Source: Solibacillus sp040273735 (GTDB taxonomy: Bacteria > Bacillota > Bacilli > Bacillales_A > Planococcaceae). From it: a DNA stretch of 64,000 bases. The notes under the pieces are model-generated. The model saw only the letters and a program-made list of their open reading frames with translations, did no database searches and had not been told where the DNA came from. This document shows, piece after piece, positions 53,262 through 61,649 of this stretch (position 1 is its first letter; every line of letters starts with the position of its first letter). A program made the translations under genes and the position numbers. The stretch is taken from positions 1-64,000 of the forward strand of contig NZ_JBELZM010000014.1 of assembly GCF_040273735.1 (NCBI RefSeq). The letters are read 5' to 3'.

Positions 53262-53654
53262 ATGACCAAATGGACCATAGTACTTATAACGGCAGGAATG
53301 CTGCTTGTTGGGTGCAGCGATGATGCTGCAGAAAAAAATAGTAAGGCGGAGGAAGAAACTCCTGGAGAGTTTCTCCAGGAAGAAGAAAAACCAAATGAAG
53401 CCGATCAGCTTAAAGACGATATCAGTGAGGAAGAGGCTGCAAAATTACCGGAATACAATATTATCCGTAAGCAAATTGGAGAGGGTTCTTACAAAATTGT
53501 GATCCTTGCTAATAACGAAGAAACTCGTATTCTCCATTTTTTAAATGCACAGGATGAACTACAATACAAAGCTGTGTTTGTAAAAGAGACCAATCGTTTA
53601 AAAATTATAAACACCAAAGGAGACGGCAATGTATTTAATCAAGTCATTGAATAA
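53262..53654 (+). CDS. Small acidic lipoprotein (130 aa)
   Basis: The signal peptide has a lipobox LLVGC at residue 18. The mature part starts with a Glu/Asp/Lys-rich linker (about 19-60), then a compact domain with YNIIRKQIGEGSYKIVILANNEETRILHFLNAQDELQYKAVFVKETNRLKII. GGAGG precedes ATG. No enzyme motif; family not recognised. A terminator follows at 53723-53752. Confidence 0.75.
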   Translation: MTKWTIVLITAGMLLVGCSDDAAEKNSKAEEETPGEFLQEEEKPNEADQLKDDISEEEAAKLPEYNIIRKQIGEGSYKIVILANNEETRILHFLNAQDELQYKAVFVKETNRLKIINTKGDGNVFNQVIE

Positions 53655-53722
53655 GCGCAATTTATCTAATGTCTCCATAGGTAGTTCGAAAATGAATGAA
53701 CCGTGAATCCCTTTCTTTGAAT

Positions 53723-53752
53723 AAAACTCGCTTCAATAATGGCGAGTTTTTT
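53723..53752 (+). terminator. Terminator after the acidic lipoprotein gene
   Basis: AACTCGC / GCGAGTT stem followed by six T. Confidence 0.75.
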
Positions 53753-54081
53753 GTCATATTTTAGACTTATTTATTATACTGACATTATATTGCTTCCCCA
53801 GCCTCCTGCTGCTGTACTTCTAACAAATGTCATCCGATAGACATTGATGAACCAATTCTCATGGCATCTTTACCTCATATATAAAAATAATTTTCATTAA
53901 AAGTGCATAAGATTACTCTCATTTAAGCAACCTTTGCCTCCTTAAAAATAAAGTTAATCAAAAAAATAGATACTTTCCGGAAATCCAATAAAAATTTGTT
54001 ATATATATATAAATTACCAGTATTATTATCCTACAATAACTAGTAATATATATTTATAATCAAAAAGGAGGATTTACCGCG
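53753..54081. other. AT-rich gap before the Ltp-like gene
   Basis: No gene or RNA recognised. A run of TA dinucleotides near 54000-54010 and a TATAAA-rich segment probably hold the promoter of the next gene. Confidence 0.45.
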
Positions 54082-54591
54082 TTGAAGAAAGTATTTAAAC
54101 TTGGTTGTGGCGGATTTTTAGCCCTTATTATATTAGTAGTAATCATCGCAGTGTTCAGTGACGGAGAAACATCTGAAGTGGATTCAGATACAAAAGTTGA
54201 AGCGACGACTGAACCGAAAGAAAAAGCGGCAGATACAAAAGAAGCTGTAAAAGAAGAGCCAAAAGAGGAAGCAAAAGAAGACAATGTACCGCGCGAATAT
54301 AAATCTGCATTGAAAAAGGCAGAAATGTATGCGGAAACAATGCAAATGTCTAAAGCCGGTATTTACGACCAGTTAATTTCAGAATATGGAGAAGGTTTCC
54401 CTAAAGAAGCCGCGCAATATGCAATCGATAATCTGGAATTTGACTGGAAAGCGAATGCTTTAGAAAAAGCAAAATCATACGCTGAAACAATGGCAATGTC
54501 TGACTCTGCCATTTATGATCAATTGATTTCCGAATACGGAGAAAAATTTACGGCTGAAGAAGCTCAGTACGCAATTGATAACTTAGAATAA
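54082..54591 (+). CDS. Ltp-type surface protein with two Ltp repeats
   Basis: This 169-residue protein has an N-terminal hydrophobic anchor (about 8-27), an acidic/Lys low-complexity linker (30-70), and two tandem copies of the Ltp unit. Both carry the pattern KAxxYAETMxMSxxxIYDQLISEYGE ... AQYAIDNLE (about 74-117 and 122-169). In phage TP-J34 the Ltp lipoprotein blocks DNA injection of superinfecting phage. No true lipobox is visible (KLGCGGF). TTG start behind GGAGG, spacing rather long. A terminator follows. Confidence 0.78.
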   Translation: MKKVFKLGCGGFLALIILVVIIAVFSDGETSEVDSDTKVEATTEPKEKAADTKEAVKEEPKEEAKEDNVPREYKSALKKAEMYAETMQMSKAGIYDQLISEYGEGFPKEAAQYAIDNLEFDWKANALEKAKSYAETMAMSDSAIYDQLISEYGEKFTAEEAQYAIDNLE

Positions 54592-54595
54592 ATTG

Positions 54596-54629
54596 AAAGC
54601 CTTCCATAGTATAGGTGGAAGGCTTTTTT
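54596..54629. terminator. Bidirectional terminator
   Basis: AAAGCCTTCCA / TGGAAGGCTTT stem with six T on the + strand. Confidence 0.8.
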
Positions 54630-54631
54630 CA

Positions 54632-55282
54632 TTAAAATTCAGCGATTTCTTTAATGACCGTTTTCAAAAGATCAATTGAACTGACAGGATCGCTCTTATA
54701 CTGCAAACTGTGATCCGCTCCTGCCAGAAGTCTTGTCACCAGATTTGGATTATTGGTGAATCGACGATATCTTTCCGCGTTATAATGCGTGTCATCATCT
54801 CCAATAAAACATAAACTATCGTTACGGCTGTGTAACATCGATTCAAAAACATCATCTCGATTAAGAAGCGGCGTTAACCATACAGCTTTTGCATGATGAA
54901 AGATCTCCATATCTAACAGTGACGCCATAGCAATCGTTCCTAGAGACTTTCCGACAAGATAATAGCCTTCATAAGAATTCTTATCTAAAACTTTATTTAT
55001 GACTGCACCTACATCATATTTAATCGCTTCAACGAGCTCATCCATACAGAAAGGATCGTAAAACTTATCATTATACGTATAATTCACCTGCAGCACATCA
55101 ACCGATTTCTGTAAAAACACACCCGTCGAATAATGAAGAAGTGGTGCTTGCGCGGTATATCCGGCTCCTGGAAGCAAAATCGCCAGTTTTGGGGCATGCT
55201 TATCGCTACTTAAAATTGTATAATGAATATCCTTTTCTTTATAACCTGTGACAGAACCTGTTTTTACTTTAAACATATACAA
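54632..55282 (-). CDS. Alpha/beta-hydrolase-fold protein (216 aa)
   Basis: This small cytoplasmic protein opens its core with KLAILLPGAGYTAQAPLLHY and has the nucleophile elbow LVGKSLGTIAMASLL (Ser near 115). CFIGDDDTHYN supplies a likely acid and GADHSLQY a His near the end. A complete Ser-Asp-His set is therefore plausible. Substrate unknown. It follows the PP2C gene by 15 bases, likely one operon. Confidence 0.78.
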   Translation of the reverse strand: MYMFKVKTGSVTGYKEKDIHYTILSSDKHAPKLAILLPGAGYTAQAPLLHYSTGVFLQKSVDVLQVNYTYNDKFYDPFCMDELVEAIKYDVGAVINKVLDKNSYEGYYLVGKSLGTIAMASLLDMEIFHHAKAVWLTPLLNRDDVFESMLHSRNDSLCFIGDDDTHYNAERYRRFTNNPNLVTRLLAGADHSLQYKSDPVSSIDLLKTVIKEIAEF

Positions 55283-55297
55283 AACCCCTTTTATTGA

Positions 55298-56098
55298 TTA
55301 TTTATTACTCGGTTCAGTTGCATTTTCATCGACAACAACAGTCCATGAAACAATCGTTGTACTGTCCCGTACGCCCTTTTCTTCAATTTCTTTTAATAGC
55401 TGCCATACAGAATCGTGCTGAGACTGGGAATGGTCAAATACCTTCATGATATCCTTGGGGTTATCAAATGTAGTATGGGGACATTCCGTTAGTCCGTCTG
55501 TTGTCATAAAAAGCTGATTCATCCCTTTTCGCAATTCTCTGCGTCCCGTACTGTAACACGGGACATCCAATTCAAACGTATTTACATTCCCGATCCATTC
55601 GTAGAAATTTCTTTGATTTAACTGATATTGCTGCATTTCAGCCAGTTCAGGATGAAATAAATGAAGAATACAGTCCCCAACAGAAAACCACCAAATATAT
55701 TTATCTTTCCTTAACACGATCAGACATGCCGTTTCCCCTTGTATTTCACGGCAACGGGCTAAAAAGAGCGGATTTTGAAAAATATTTACAATATGATGAT
55801 CCAATTCCTTAAAAGCAACGGAAAGTGGCTTATTAAAAATTGAAGTCAGGTTATGCTCTTCATTCGAAATAGTCTCCACGACAAGTTCGGCACTTTCCGC
55901 ACTGTTATGAGCATCCAAAATCATAACAAATTCCCAATCTTGTTCTTCATTCACCCAAACGATACACCCATCCTCGTTTTTATATTGCCCTGCTGATGAA
56001 TTGCCGCCAAACCTTCCAATCGTAAGGTTCTTAAATTGCTGTATATGGGGTAAATCAACAAAATGCGTTTCGCTCCTTATCCAACTGAATTTGAACAT
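55298..56098 (-). CDS. PP2C-family protein phosphatase
   Basis: This protein of about 266 residues starts at ATG 56098 behind AGGAGG; a longer frame lacks a ribosome site. PP2C elements are in order: GNSSAGQYKNEDG (metal Asp), VMILDAHNSAESAELV, WWFSVGDCILHLF, LFMTTDGLTECP and GVRDSTTIVSW. The usual DGxGG motif reads DAHNSAES, a divergent form. It should dephosphorylate Ser/Thr. Partner kinase not in the window. Confidence 0.85.
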   Translation of the reverse strand: MFKFSWIRSETHFVDLPHIQQFKNLTIGRFGGNSSAGQYKNEDGCIVWVNEEQDWEFVMILDAHNSAESAELVVETISNEEHNLTSIFNKPLSVAFKELDHHIVNIFQNPLFLARCREIQGETACLIVLRKDKYIWWFSVGDCILHLFHPELAEMQQYQLNQRNFYEWIGNVNTFELDVPCYSTGRRELRKGMNQLFMTTDGLTECPHTTFDNPKDIMKVFDHSQSQHDSVWQLLKEIEEKGVRDSTTIVSWTVVVDENATEPSNK

Positions 56099-56199
56099 TA
56101 CTACTAACCTCCTATTCTCTTTATAGATTCCCATAGTATAGCACCTACAATATAAAATTTGTAAAATATGGTATAAATTTAGGTGAAGGAGGTATGAAA

Positions 56200-56620
56200 A
56201 TGAAGAAAATCTCTTTATTCGCAACTTTATTCATTTCCAGTTTTACGCTTTTAGCTGCATGTGATGAAAAAACTGCAGTTGATTACACGACTTTAACCGC
56301 GCAAGCAGAAGATTTCGAAACGTAATCGATATTCCCTCACCTTACATGAAGATGACTTAACGATAATGGGTACTATGGGTATTAATGTAGAAGATGACCG
56401 AAAAAGTGCTATTGATGAAGTTATGCTCTCTTATTTTGAATCTACAGAAGAAGAACTTACGGCATTTTTCCAAAAAGAATTTTCAGATGCAAAAGTGGAA
56501 GTACAAGGCAATCAATACTTGATTACAGCGGATCATGGCCTCTCTCTGGAATTCACAAAGTTTAAGGATCATATCATTGTGGATGCTGAAGGTATGGAAT
56601 ATATTCGAAAGGCTAAGTAG
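56200..56620 (+). pseudogene. Frameshifted lipoprotein gene
   Basis: ATG 56200 has an excellent GAAGGAGGT site six bases upstream. It encodes a lipoprotein signal (MKKISLFATLFISSFTLLAAC) and stops after 41 codons at about 56325. Removing one A from a short A-run near 56318 joins it to a downstream frame reading RYSLTLHEDDLTIMG...YIRKAK, ending at 56620. The joined product would be about 139 residues. Either a true pseudogene or a sequencing error; the downstream half alone has no ribosome site. Confidence 0.75.
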
Positions 56621-56681
56621 TCACCTGCTATAAAGAAAAAGCTTAGCCCATTTCCGAGCTAAGCTTTTTGATTTTATCTAA

Positions 56682-57221
56682 CTATTTCTTTTCATACTCA
56701 TCAAATTTTATATTTTTCTTACTCGTCATGAGGTAAATATAACTCGTTGCCATCGTTTTATCTTCCTGAACGATCAATTCATTCCCCGATTTATCGATAA
56801 ATTTATAATTACCTAATGCATTCGGTACATATTCTAATGCAACACGGTCAATCGCATCCCATTGCATTTTCTGAGAGCCGATTAGCTGGCGTTTATACAC
56901 TTCCTGTTCATTAATCGCTGTGTACGTACTAGTGGAACCGTATAACGTCACCAACCCTCCTATAATGAGCAGTAAACTAAGCACATACGTCGCAATTTGA
57001 CGTTTCCAGCAAAGCAATGCAAAGGCCGCTGCTAATACAACAAACCCCGCCATAATAATTTTTACATTCGTTCGAAACGAATAAATATAAAAATTCGAGC
57101 GATCGGTCAAAAATAAATCCGGAACAGTCATAGGTACAAATATAGCGAACAGCGGTGAAATAATGATACAGGTAACCGCCATTACACCGAAAATCAGTCG
57201 CGGTGAATAATTTTTAAACAT
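56682..57221 (-). CDS. Three-helix membrane protein with PH-like tail
   Basis: This protein of about 179 residues has helices at about 8-30, 52-72 and 80-97, then a soluble beta-rich tail (EVYKRQLIGSQKMQWDAIDRVALEYV ... YIYLMTSKKNIKF) that reads like a small PH-type domain. The start is uncertain: ATG 57233 directly abuts GAGGGG, so ATG 57221 is preferred. No family recognised. A hairpin with T-run lies downstream on the minus strand. Confidence 0.6.
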   Translation of the reverse strand: MFKNYSPRLIFGVMAVTCIIISPLFAIFVPMTVPDLFLTDRSNFYIYSFRTNVKIIMAGFVVLAAAFALLCWKRQIATYVLSLLLIIGGLVTLYGSTSTYTAINEQEVYKRQLIGSQKMQWDAIDRVALEYVPNALGNYKFIDKSGNELIVQEDKTMATSYIYLMTSKKNIKFDEYEKK

Positions 57222-57321
57222 GGCCGTTCTCATCCCCTCTAAAAATACCTTTATACTTTATAATTTAAAGTATAACAGACAGATTTTCAATAATTTGGAA
57301 AAAATAAAATTAAAACGTAAT

Positions 57322-57350
57322 AAAAAAGCAACCGGTTTCCCGATTGCTTT
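57322..57350 (-). terminator. Terminator of the RHH-like gene
   Basis: AAAGCAA-CGG / CCG-TTGCTTT stem with six T on the minus strand. Confidence 0.75.
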
Positions 57351-57364
57351 CATCCTTTTCTTTA

Positions 57365-57739
57365 TTAAACTTCTACACGGTAACGCCAATTTGCGTGTTT
57401 AACATCCTCATAATTGATATACGCAACACTTGCTTCAATGACATCGTTTAAGTTGAGGCTATGATCTTTTGCAAAATCCTTCAAGCTGTCCAGTAATTCT
57501 TTGTCGCATGTTGTACGAAATTCGATGCGATCTTTAGGCCGGTTTTTTTTATCGTAAATGATTGTACCGGATTCAATTAAATTACTATAACCATTTTCCA
57601 ATAAATAACCGATATGTGTGTCATATTTTTCGGCAAGCTGCTTTAAACTGTTGATAATTGCCGCGCTCATTCGCGTTTTGTACCGGATTCTTGATTCATC
57701 CGTTGTTTGAATCAGTTTCCTATTATGTATCTTCCACAT
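57365..57739 (-). CDS. Duplicated ribbon-helix-helix-like protein (124 aa)
   Basis: Two similar units are visible. RYKTRMSAAIINSLKQLAEKYDTHIGYLLENGYSNLI is residues about 19-55 and IEFRTTCDKELLDSLKDFAKDHSLNLNDVIEASVAYI about 71-108. Each shows a short strand followed by two helices, the layout of CopG/Arc ribbon-helix-helix DNA-binding units fused in tandem. ATG 57739 is favoured, six bases from AGGAGA. Likely a small regulator; target unknown. No toxin or partner gene is adjacent. Confidence 0.65.
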   Translation of the reverse strand: MWKIHNRKLIQTTDESRIRYKTRMSAAIINSLKQLAEKYDTHIGYLLENGYSNLIESGTIIYDKKNRPKDRIEFRTTCDKELLDSLKDFAKDHSLNLNDVIEASVAYINYEDVKHANWRYRVEV

Positions 57740-57828
57740 TGTCATTCTCCTATCAGCAATTCATTACGTATATTATAGCCAATATTGCACAAAAGAAAAC
57801 ACTCCTTATGGCATAAGGAGTGAAAGTG

Positions 57829-58130
57829 GTAAAGTTGCGGTCGGTATTTCCTATTAAGTTGTAATGTTCCGTACGTTAGTTTAACATCATATAAAACGTT
57901 TGAGCTGAAATTTTCAATGGTATATCTCAAGTCGTGTATGCATTTCGCTCGCCTAACTTAAGTTGGCATCTTTCGAAAATCTTCGTTAAAGCATTTTGTT
58001 CATTAATTGCCTAAAATAAACTGTGAATGTTACTTGATAAACGCATACAACGAAGCTAATAGAAATCATCATATAAACAATCTAAACTAGTGGTTAACTT
58101 ACATCTACTCTTCTGTGACCGCAACTTTAC
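57829..58130. mobile_element. MITE-like element with 14-bp terminal inverted repeats
   Basis: GTAAAGTTGCGGTC at 57829-57842 and its exact complement GACCGCAACTTTAC at 58117-58130 bound about 302 bp with no gene. The ends are perfect, and the interior is AT-rich and non-coding. No convincing target-site duplication is visible. A hairpin (CACTCCTTATG / CATAAGGAGTG, 57810-57833) overlaps the left end and may be the terminator of a minus-strand transcript. Confidence 0.5.
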
Positions 58131-58238
58131 TTACAAGTTATATACCACGTCAAAACATCCTTAAACCTAATTTGCGAACTTTTTTTTCGGAATTTCTATG
58201 ATTCAAGTATATAATAATAGGAACGGAGGTGTCTTAGC

Positions 58239-59612
58239 ATGTTAAAAATTAAAAAGATCGAGTTTATTAAAGTTCTGTATGATGACGCATTGGCGCAAAA
58301 TTTCTTTTCAATCGCGAATATTACCTTTTCAAATAGAAGTCCGATACAAGGAGCCCTCCTCTACTGGCAGCAAAATGAATCAAAGGAACCTTATACAAAA
58401 GAAGGCGACTACAAGTTTTTCTATGACTTGGCAAAAGCGCAATATTTTGCGGCTGTAAAGTTTCCGAAAGACTGTGACTTAACACGGGATGAACGCCAGG
58501 AACTTGCCTATATATTACTGGAAGAGCGCGGAGCAATCGGGACGTACAGTTTTGTTTCGACGAAACCGAAAGCAACTTTCCATTTAAATAAGGCTTTTCG
58601 GGAAATTCCGTTTCCTGCACAGTTTTCAGTAGATGATTTTAACGATCTGTCCATTGTGAAACAGCTGGAATCGAATGATGAAACTGTTTACGAGCTGCTT
58701 CCATATGACCGCGTATTTTTAGAAGCTTATCGGAACTGGTGCAATCAGGCGGTTCAGTTGCATCCTTCTCGCTTAACGGCTTATTTTCAATACTTGCCGT
58801 TTACGTATATGAGTTATGCCAATCCGCTTTTATCAGAGCAGTTTTTAATTGATTATTTGCCTGACGTGGATCTGGAAGCGCTTCAGTACAACAAGCCGGT
58901 ACTTGCGCGGTTGTCGATGTCCTTTAGACGTTATTTAGTAACAACGTTAATGGCAAACAAAAAGCGTCTGAATCCGGATTTTGTCGATCAGCTGGATGAT
59001 TTCATCGAAAGCAATGTCTTTTATAATTCATTTGAGCTTATTTATTTACCGGAAGCCGATGAAATCCCGGATATGGATATGCAGCTTTTCGAATATGACC
59101 GCGGTTCGTATAAATGGGCTGGCAGTGAGCATTTGGTTAAAGGTATCCCGTCACTAGTTAGTCAGAAGTATAACCGGTATGGGGACCGACGTTTAACAAA
59201 TGCTGAGATGGATAAAAAAATTAAGGCATACAGTGACGAACAAAAGCAGTTATTCACTGCAATTGCGGAGCTGCATTGGCTGAATAAATACAAAAATGAG
59301 CTGGATTGGTCTTACATTTGTCAATACAATGTGCATTTGACGGAACAATTTTTAACAGCGCATATCAGTTACGTCGATTTCAATGCATTGGGCTTGAATA
59401 CGGATATTGTAGTAAATGAGGATTTTTTATCAACATATTTGTACCGGTTTAACCATCAAAAAGCGGTTCCGTTAATTATTTCTCATTTAACAGAGCAGTT
59501 TTATTTAACGCATAAAGATGAAATTAAAGTCGACCTCGATTTGCTTTATAAATATATGGACAATATCGATGAGGAAGAGTTTTTACGAATTGAAAGTTAT
59601 TTGCTTGATTAA
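58239..59612 (+). CDS. Uncharacterised 457-residue protein with internal repeats
   Basis: A soluble protein, no signal or membrane helix, many aromatic residues. The C-terminal half shows three degenerate repeats starting L(S/T)EQF: LSEQFLIDYLPDVDLEAL (about 206), LTEQFLTAHISYVDFNAL (about 376) and LTEQFYLTHKDEIKVDLDLL (about 422). They suggest a helical repeat fold. A middle segment has EYDRGSYKWAGSEHLVKG. GGAGG precedes ATG and a terminator follows. Family not recognised. Confidence 0.75.
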   Translation: MLKIKKIEFIKVLYDDALAQNFFSIANITFSNRSPIQGALLYWQQNESKEPYTKEGDYKFFYDLAKAQYFAAVKFPKDCDLTRDERQELAYILLEERGAIGTYSFVSTKPKATFHLNKAFREIPFPAQFSVDDFNDLSIVKQLESNDETVYELLPYDRVFLEAYRNWCNQAVQLHPSRLTAYFQYLPFTYMSYANPLLSEQFLIDYLPDVDLEALQYNKPVLARLSMSFRRYLVTTLMANKKRLNPDFVDQLDDFIESNVFYNSFELIYLPEADEIPDMDMQLFEYDRGSYKWAGSEHLVKGIPSLVSQKYNRYGDRRLTNAEMDKKIKAYSDEQKQLFTAIAELHWLNKYKNELDWSYICQYNVHLTEQFLTAHISYVDFNALGLNTDIVVNEDFLSTYLYRFNHQKAVPLIISHLTEQFYLTHKDEIKVDLDLLYKYMDNIDEEEFLRIESYLLD

Positions 59613-59616
59613 TAAA

Positions 59617-59653
59617 GGGCTGCTTTGTAACTCGTTTACGAAGCAGCCTTTTT
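59617..59653 (+). terminator. Terminator after the 457-residue protein gene
   Basis: GGCTGCTT-GTAA / TTAC-AAGCAGCC stem followed by five T. Confidence 0.85.
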
Positions 59654-59676
59654 GATTTATAAAGAATCAAAACATA

Positions 59677-59712
59677 AAAAAATCAATCTACAACGGATTC
59701 GTAGATTGATTT
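59677..59712 (-). terminator. Terminator of the micro-gene pair
   Basis: AAATCAATCTAC / GTAGATTGATTT stem with seven T on the minus strand. Confidence 0.8.
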
Positions 59713-59723
59713 AATACAGTAGA

Positions 59724-59891
59724 TTAAGTTGTGATTTCATAAACACCTCGATGCAGCATGGCGTAATTTGCACATATGTGGGACATTTCTATCGTCGGAT
59801 TCGTCTGGATATAGTGAATGTTCACAAGTTCGATGGAATGAATGGGCATTACATCCTTATAATAAACAGTTTCGGTTTGAGGATTAATCAT
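59724..59891 (-). CDS. Micro-protein B of an overlapping pair (55 aa)
   Basis: ATG 59891 follows AGGAGATGAGACAAA and opens 55 codons: MINPQTETVYYKDVMPIHSIELVNIHYIQT, then MSHICANYAMLHRGVYEITT. It overlaps the end of micro-protein A by eight bases (ATGATTAA), implying translational coupling. The order and terminator support a two-gene operon. Family not recognised; reads as a small alpha/beta peptide without a membrane segment. Confidence 0.65.
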   Translation of the reverse strand: MINPQTETVYYKDVMPIHSIELVNIHYIQTNPTIEMSHICANYAMLHRGVYEITT

Positions 59892-60045
59892 TTTGTCTCA
59901 TCTCCTGTTCCATTGCATAGCCGTTGTAAGCAAGTAATTGCTGATAGGAAAGCTGATTAACGTAATATCGGAAATTCACCGGCTGTAATCCGAATTGTTC
60001 ACATTTCTCTACATACATCTGATACCCTTTTTCAAAATAACTCAT
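59884..60045 (-). CDS. Micro-protein A of an overlapping pair (53 aa)
   Basis: ATG 60045 behind AAAGGAGAG encodes 53 residues: MSYFEKGYQMYVEKCEQFG, then NFRYYVNQLSYQQLLAYNGYAMEQEMRQND. It is helical and rich in Tyr and Gln. First gene of the micro-operon. TATATAACAG repeats around 60063-60110 lie in the promoter area: TTATATAACAG near 60063 and ATATAACAG near 60100, a possible direct repeat. Family not recognised. Confidence 0.65.
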   Translation of the reverse strand: MSYFEKGYQMYVEKCEQFGLQPVNFRYYVNQLSYQQLLAYNGYAMEQEMRQND

Positions 60046-60255
60046 TGTTCTTCTCTCCTTTGTTATATAACAGTTATTATTTGTAGATTAAATATATAAC
60101 AGTTTATAAACAGTGTCAATGAATTATAATGAATTATCTGAATTTTTATTTTAAATTTAAAAGTTTTCGGCAAAGGGTTTTTATCTGGAATCTCCAGTAG
60201 ACAATCATTTCATCTCATCGACATCTTTGTTACCATAGGAGGCGGGAGGAATTAG

Positions 60256-61515
60256 ATGAAACTTATTTATAAAAAACTAATCGATTTTGGATTAAGTCCA
60301 TTATTTGCTGAATATCTTTCAGTAGCGCTCATGATTATATTTATTGTAATCATTTGTTTAATAGCAAACTTCATCACTAAAAAAATCGTCATCCGATTTA
60401 TTACACATATTGTGAATAACAATAAGTATCGGTGGGATAACATTCTGTTGGAAAAGAAAGTGTTCCATAAGTTATCTCATATCGTGCCGGCGATCATTAT
60501 TTATTATTTTGCTGAAGCCTTTACGTATCAAGCCCTTATCGAAAAAGGAGCTATTACGTATATTATAATAGTTGTATTAAGCCTAATTGGCAGTTTATTA
60601 AATGCTGTACATGATATTTATCAAACGTTTGAAATTTCAAAAGTACAACCGATCAAAGGCTATATTCAAGTCGTTAAGATAATTGTCTATGTCCTCGGTA
60701 TTATACTGGTCATAGCGAATTTAATTGGTGAAAATCCGTTGATCATCCTAAGTGGACTAGGTGCACTATCAGCTGTATTGCTGCTTGTTTTTAAAGATTC
60801 CTTATTAGGCCTTGTCGCAGGAATTCAGTTAACATCGAATGATATGGTGCGTGTAGGTGATTGGATTGAAATGCCGAAATATGGAGCGGACGGGGATGTT
60901 ATTGATCTTTCATTAAATACAGTGAAAGTCCAAAACTTTGATAAAACAATTACGACAATACCTAGTTATGCATTGATTTCGGATTCTTTTAAAAACTGGA
61001 GAGGTATGCAAGTTACTGGTGGCAGAAGGATAAAGCGCTCCATCTTTGTCGATACGACAAGTATCGCGTTTTGCTCGGAGGAGAAAATTGAGAAGTTACG
61101 TAACATCCATTATCTTACGGACTATATAGATACGAGACAACGTGAAATTGCCGAATACAATATTAAACATCATATTGATACAAGCAATCAGGTGAATGGC
61201 AGAGCGCTGACAAATGTCGGGTTGTTCCGAACGTATATTAGCAACTATTTAAAAAACCATCCAGGAATCCATAAAGAAATGACAACAATGGTGAGACAAT
61301 TAGCGCCGAACGAACATGGGCTACCAATTGAAATTTACGCCTTTTCAAATGATATCAACTGGGCGGTCTATGAGTCGATTCAATCGGATATTTTCGACCA
61401 TCTCTTTGCAATCGCAACCGAGTTTGACTTAAGACTATTCCAAAATCCAACCGGCAATGATTTTAAAGCTATGAGTTCCTTACAACCGAATAAACATGAA
61501 GGCGAATTAGATTGA
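60256..61515 (+). CDS. YbdG/MscS-family mechanosensitive channel
   Basis: This 419-residue protein has five or six N-terminal membrane helices (to about 180) and the MscS pore/beta region LSGLGALSAVLLLVFKDSLLGLVAGIQL (about 158-190). MVRVGDWIEMPKYGADGDVIDLSLNTVKVQNFDKTITTIPSYALISDSFKNW (about 197-249) follows, with the cytoplasmic vestibule behind it. The 'GADGDV' insert and RRIKRSI are typical of YbdG-type channels. It releases solutes on hypo-osmotic shock. GAGGCGGGAGGA before ATG. Confidence 0.9.
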   Translation: MKLIYKKLIDFGLSPLFAEYLSVALMIIFIVIICLIANFITKKIVIRFITHIVNNNKYRWDNILLEKKVFHKLSHIVPAIIIYYFAEAFTYQALIEKGAITYIIIVVLSLIGSLLNAVHDIYQTFEISKVQPIKGYIQVVKIIVYVLGIILVIANLIGENPLIILSGLGALSAVLLLVFKDSLLGLVAGIQLTSNDMVRVGDWIEMPKYGADGDVIDLSLNTVKVQNFDKTITTIPSYALISDSFKNWRGMQVTGGRRIKRSIFVDTTSIAFCSEEKIEKLRNIHYLTDYIDTRQREIAEYNIKHHIDTSNQVNGRALTNVGLFRTYISNYLKNHPGIHKEMTTMVRQLAPNEHGLPIEIYAFSNDINWAVYESIQSDIFDHLFAIATEFDLRLFQNPTGNDFKAMSSLQPNKHEGELD

Positions 61516-61526
61516 TTGATCGCTTC

Positions 61527-61568
61527 AAAACACCCATTTTCTCATGAATAGAAAATGGGTGTTTTTTT
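61527..61568 (+). terminator. Terminator after the channel gene
   Basis: AAAACACCCATTTTC / GAAAATGGGTGTTTT 15-bp stem, seven T. Confidence 0.9.
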
Positions 61569-61649
61569 CGATTTAAACATGTTGCGCTCAGTCGCCTATC
61601 CTGTTATATGTCTTCTATATTTATTTAGTTTACATAATATTATTATGAG

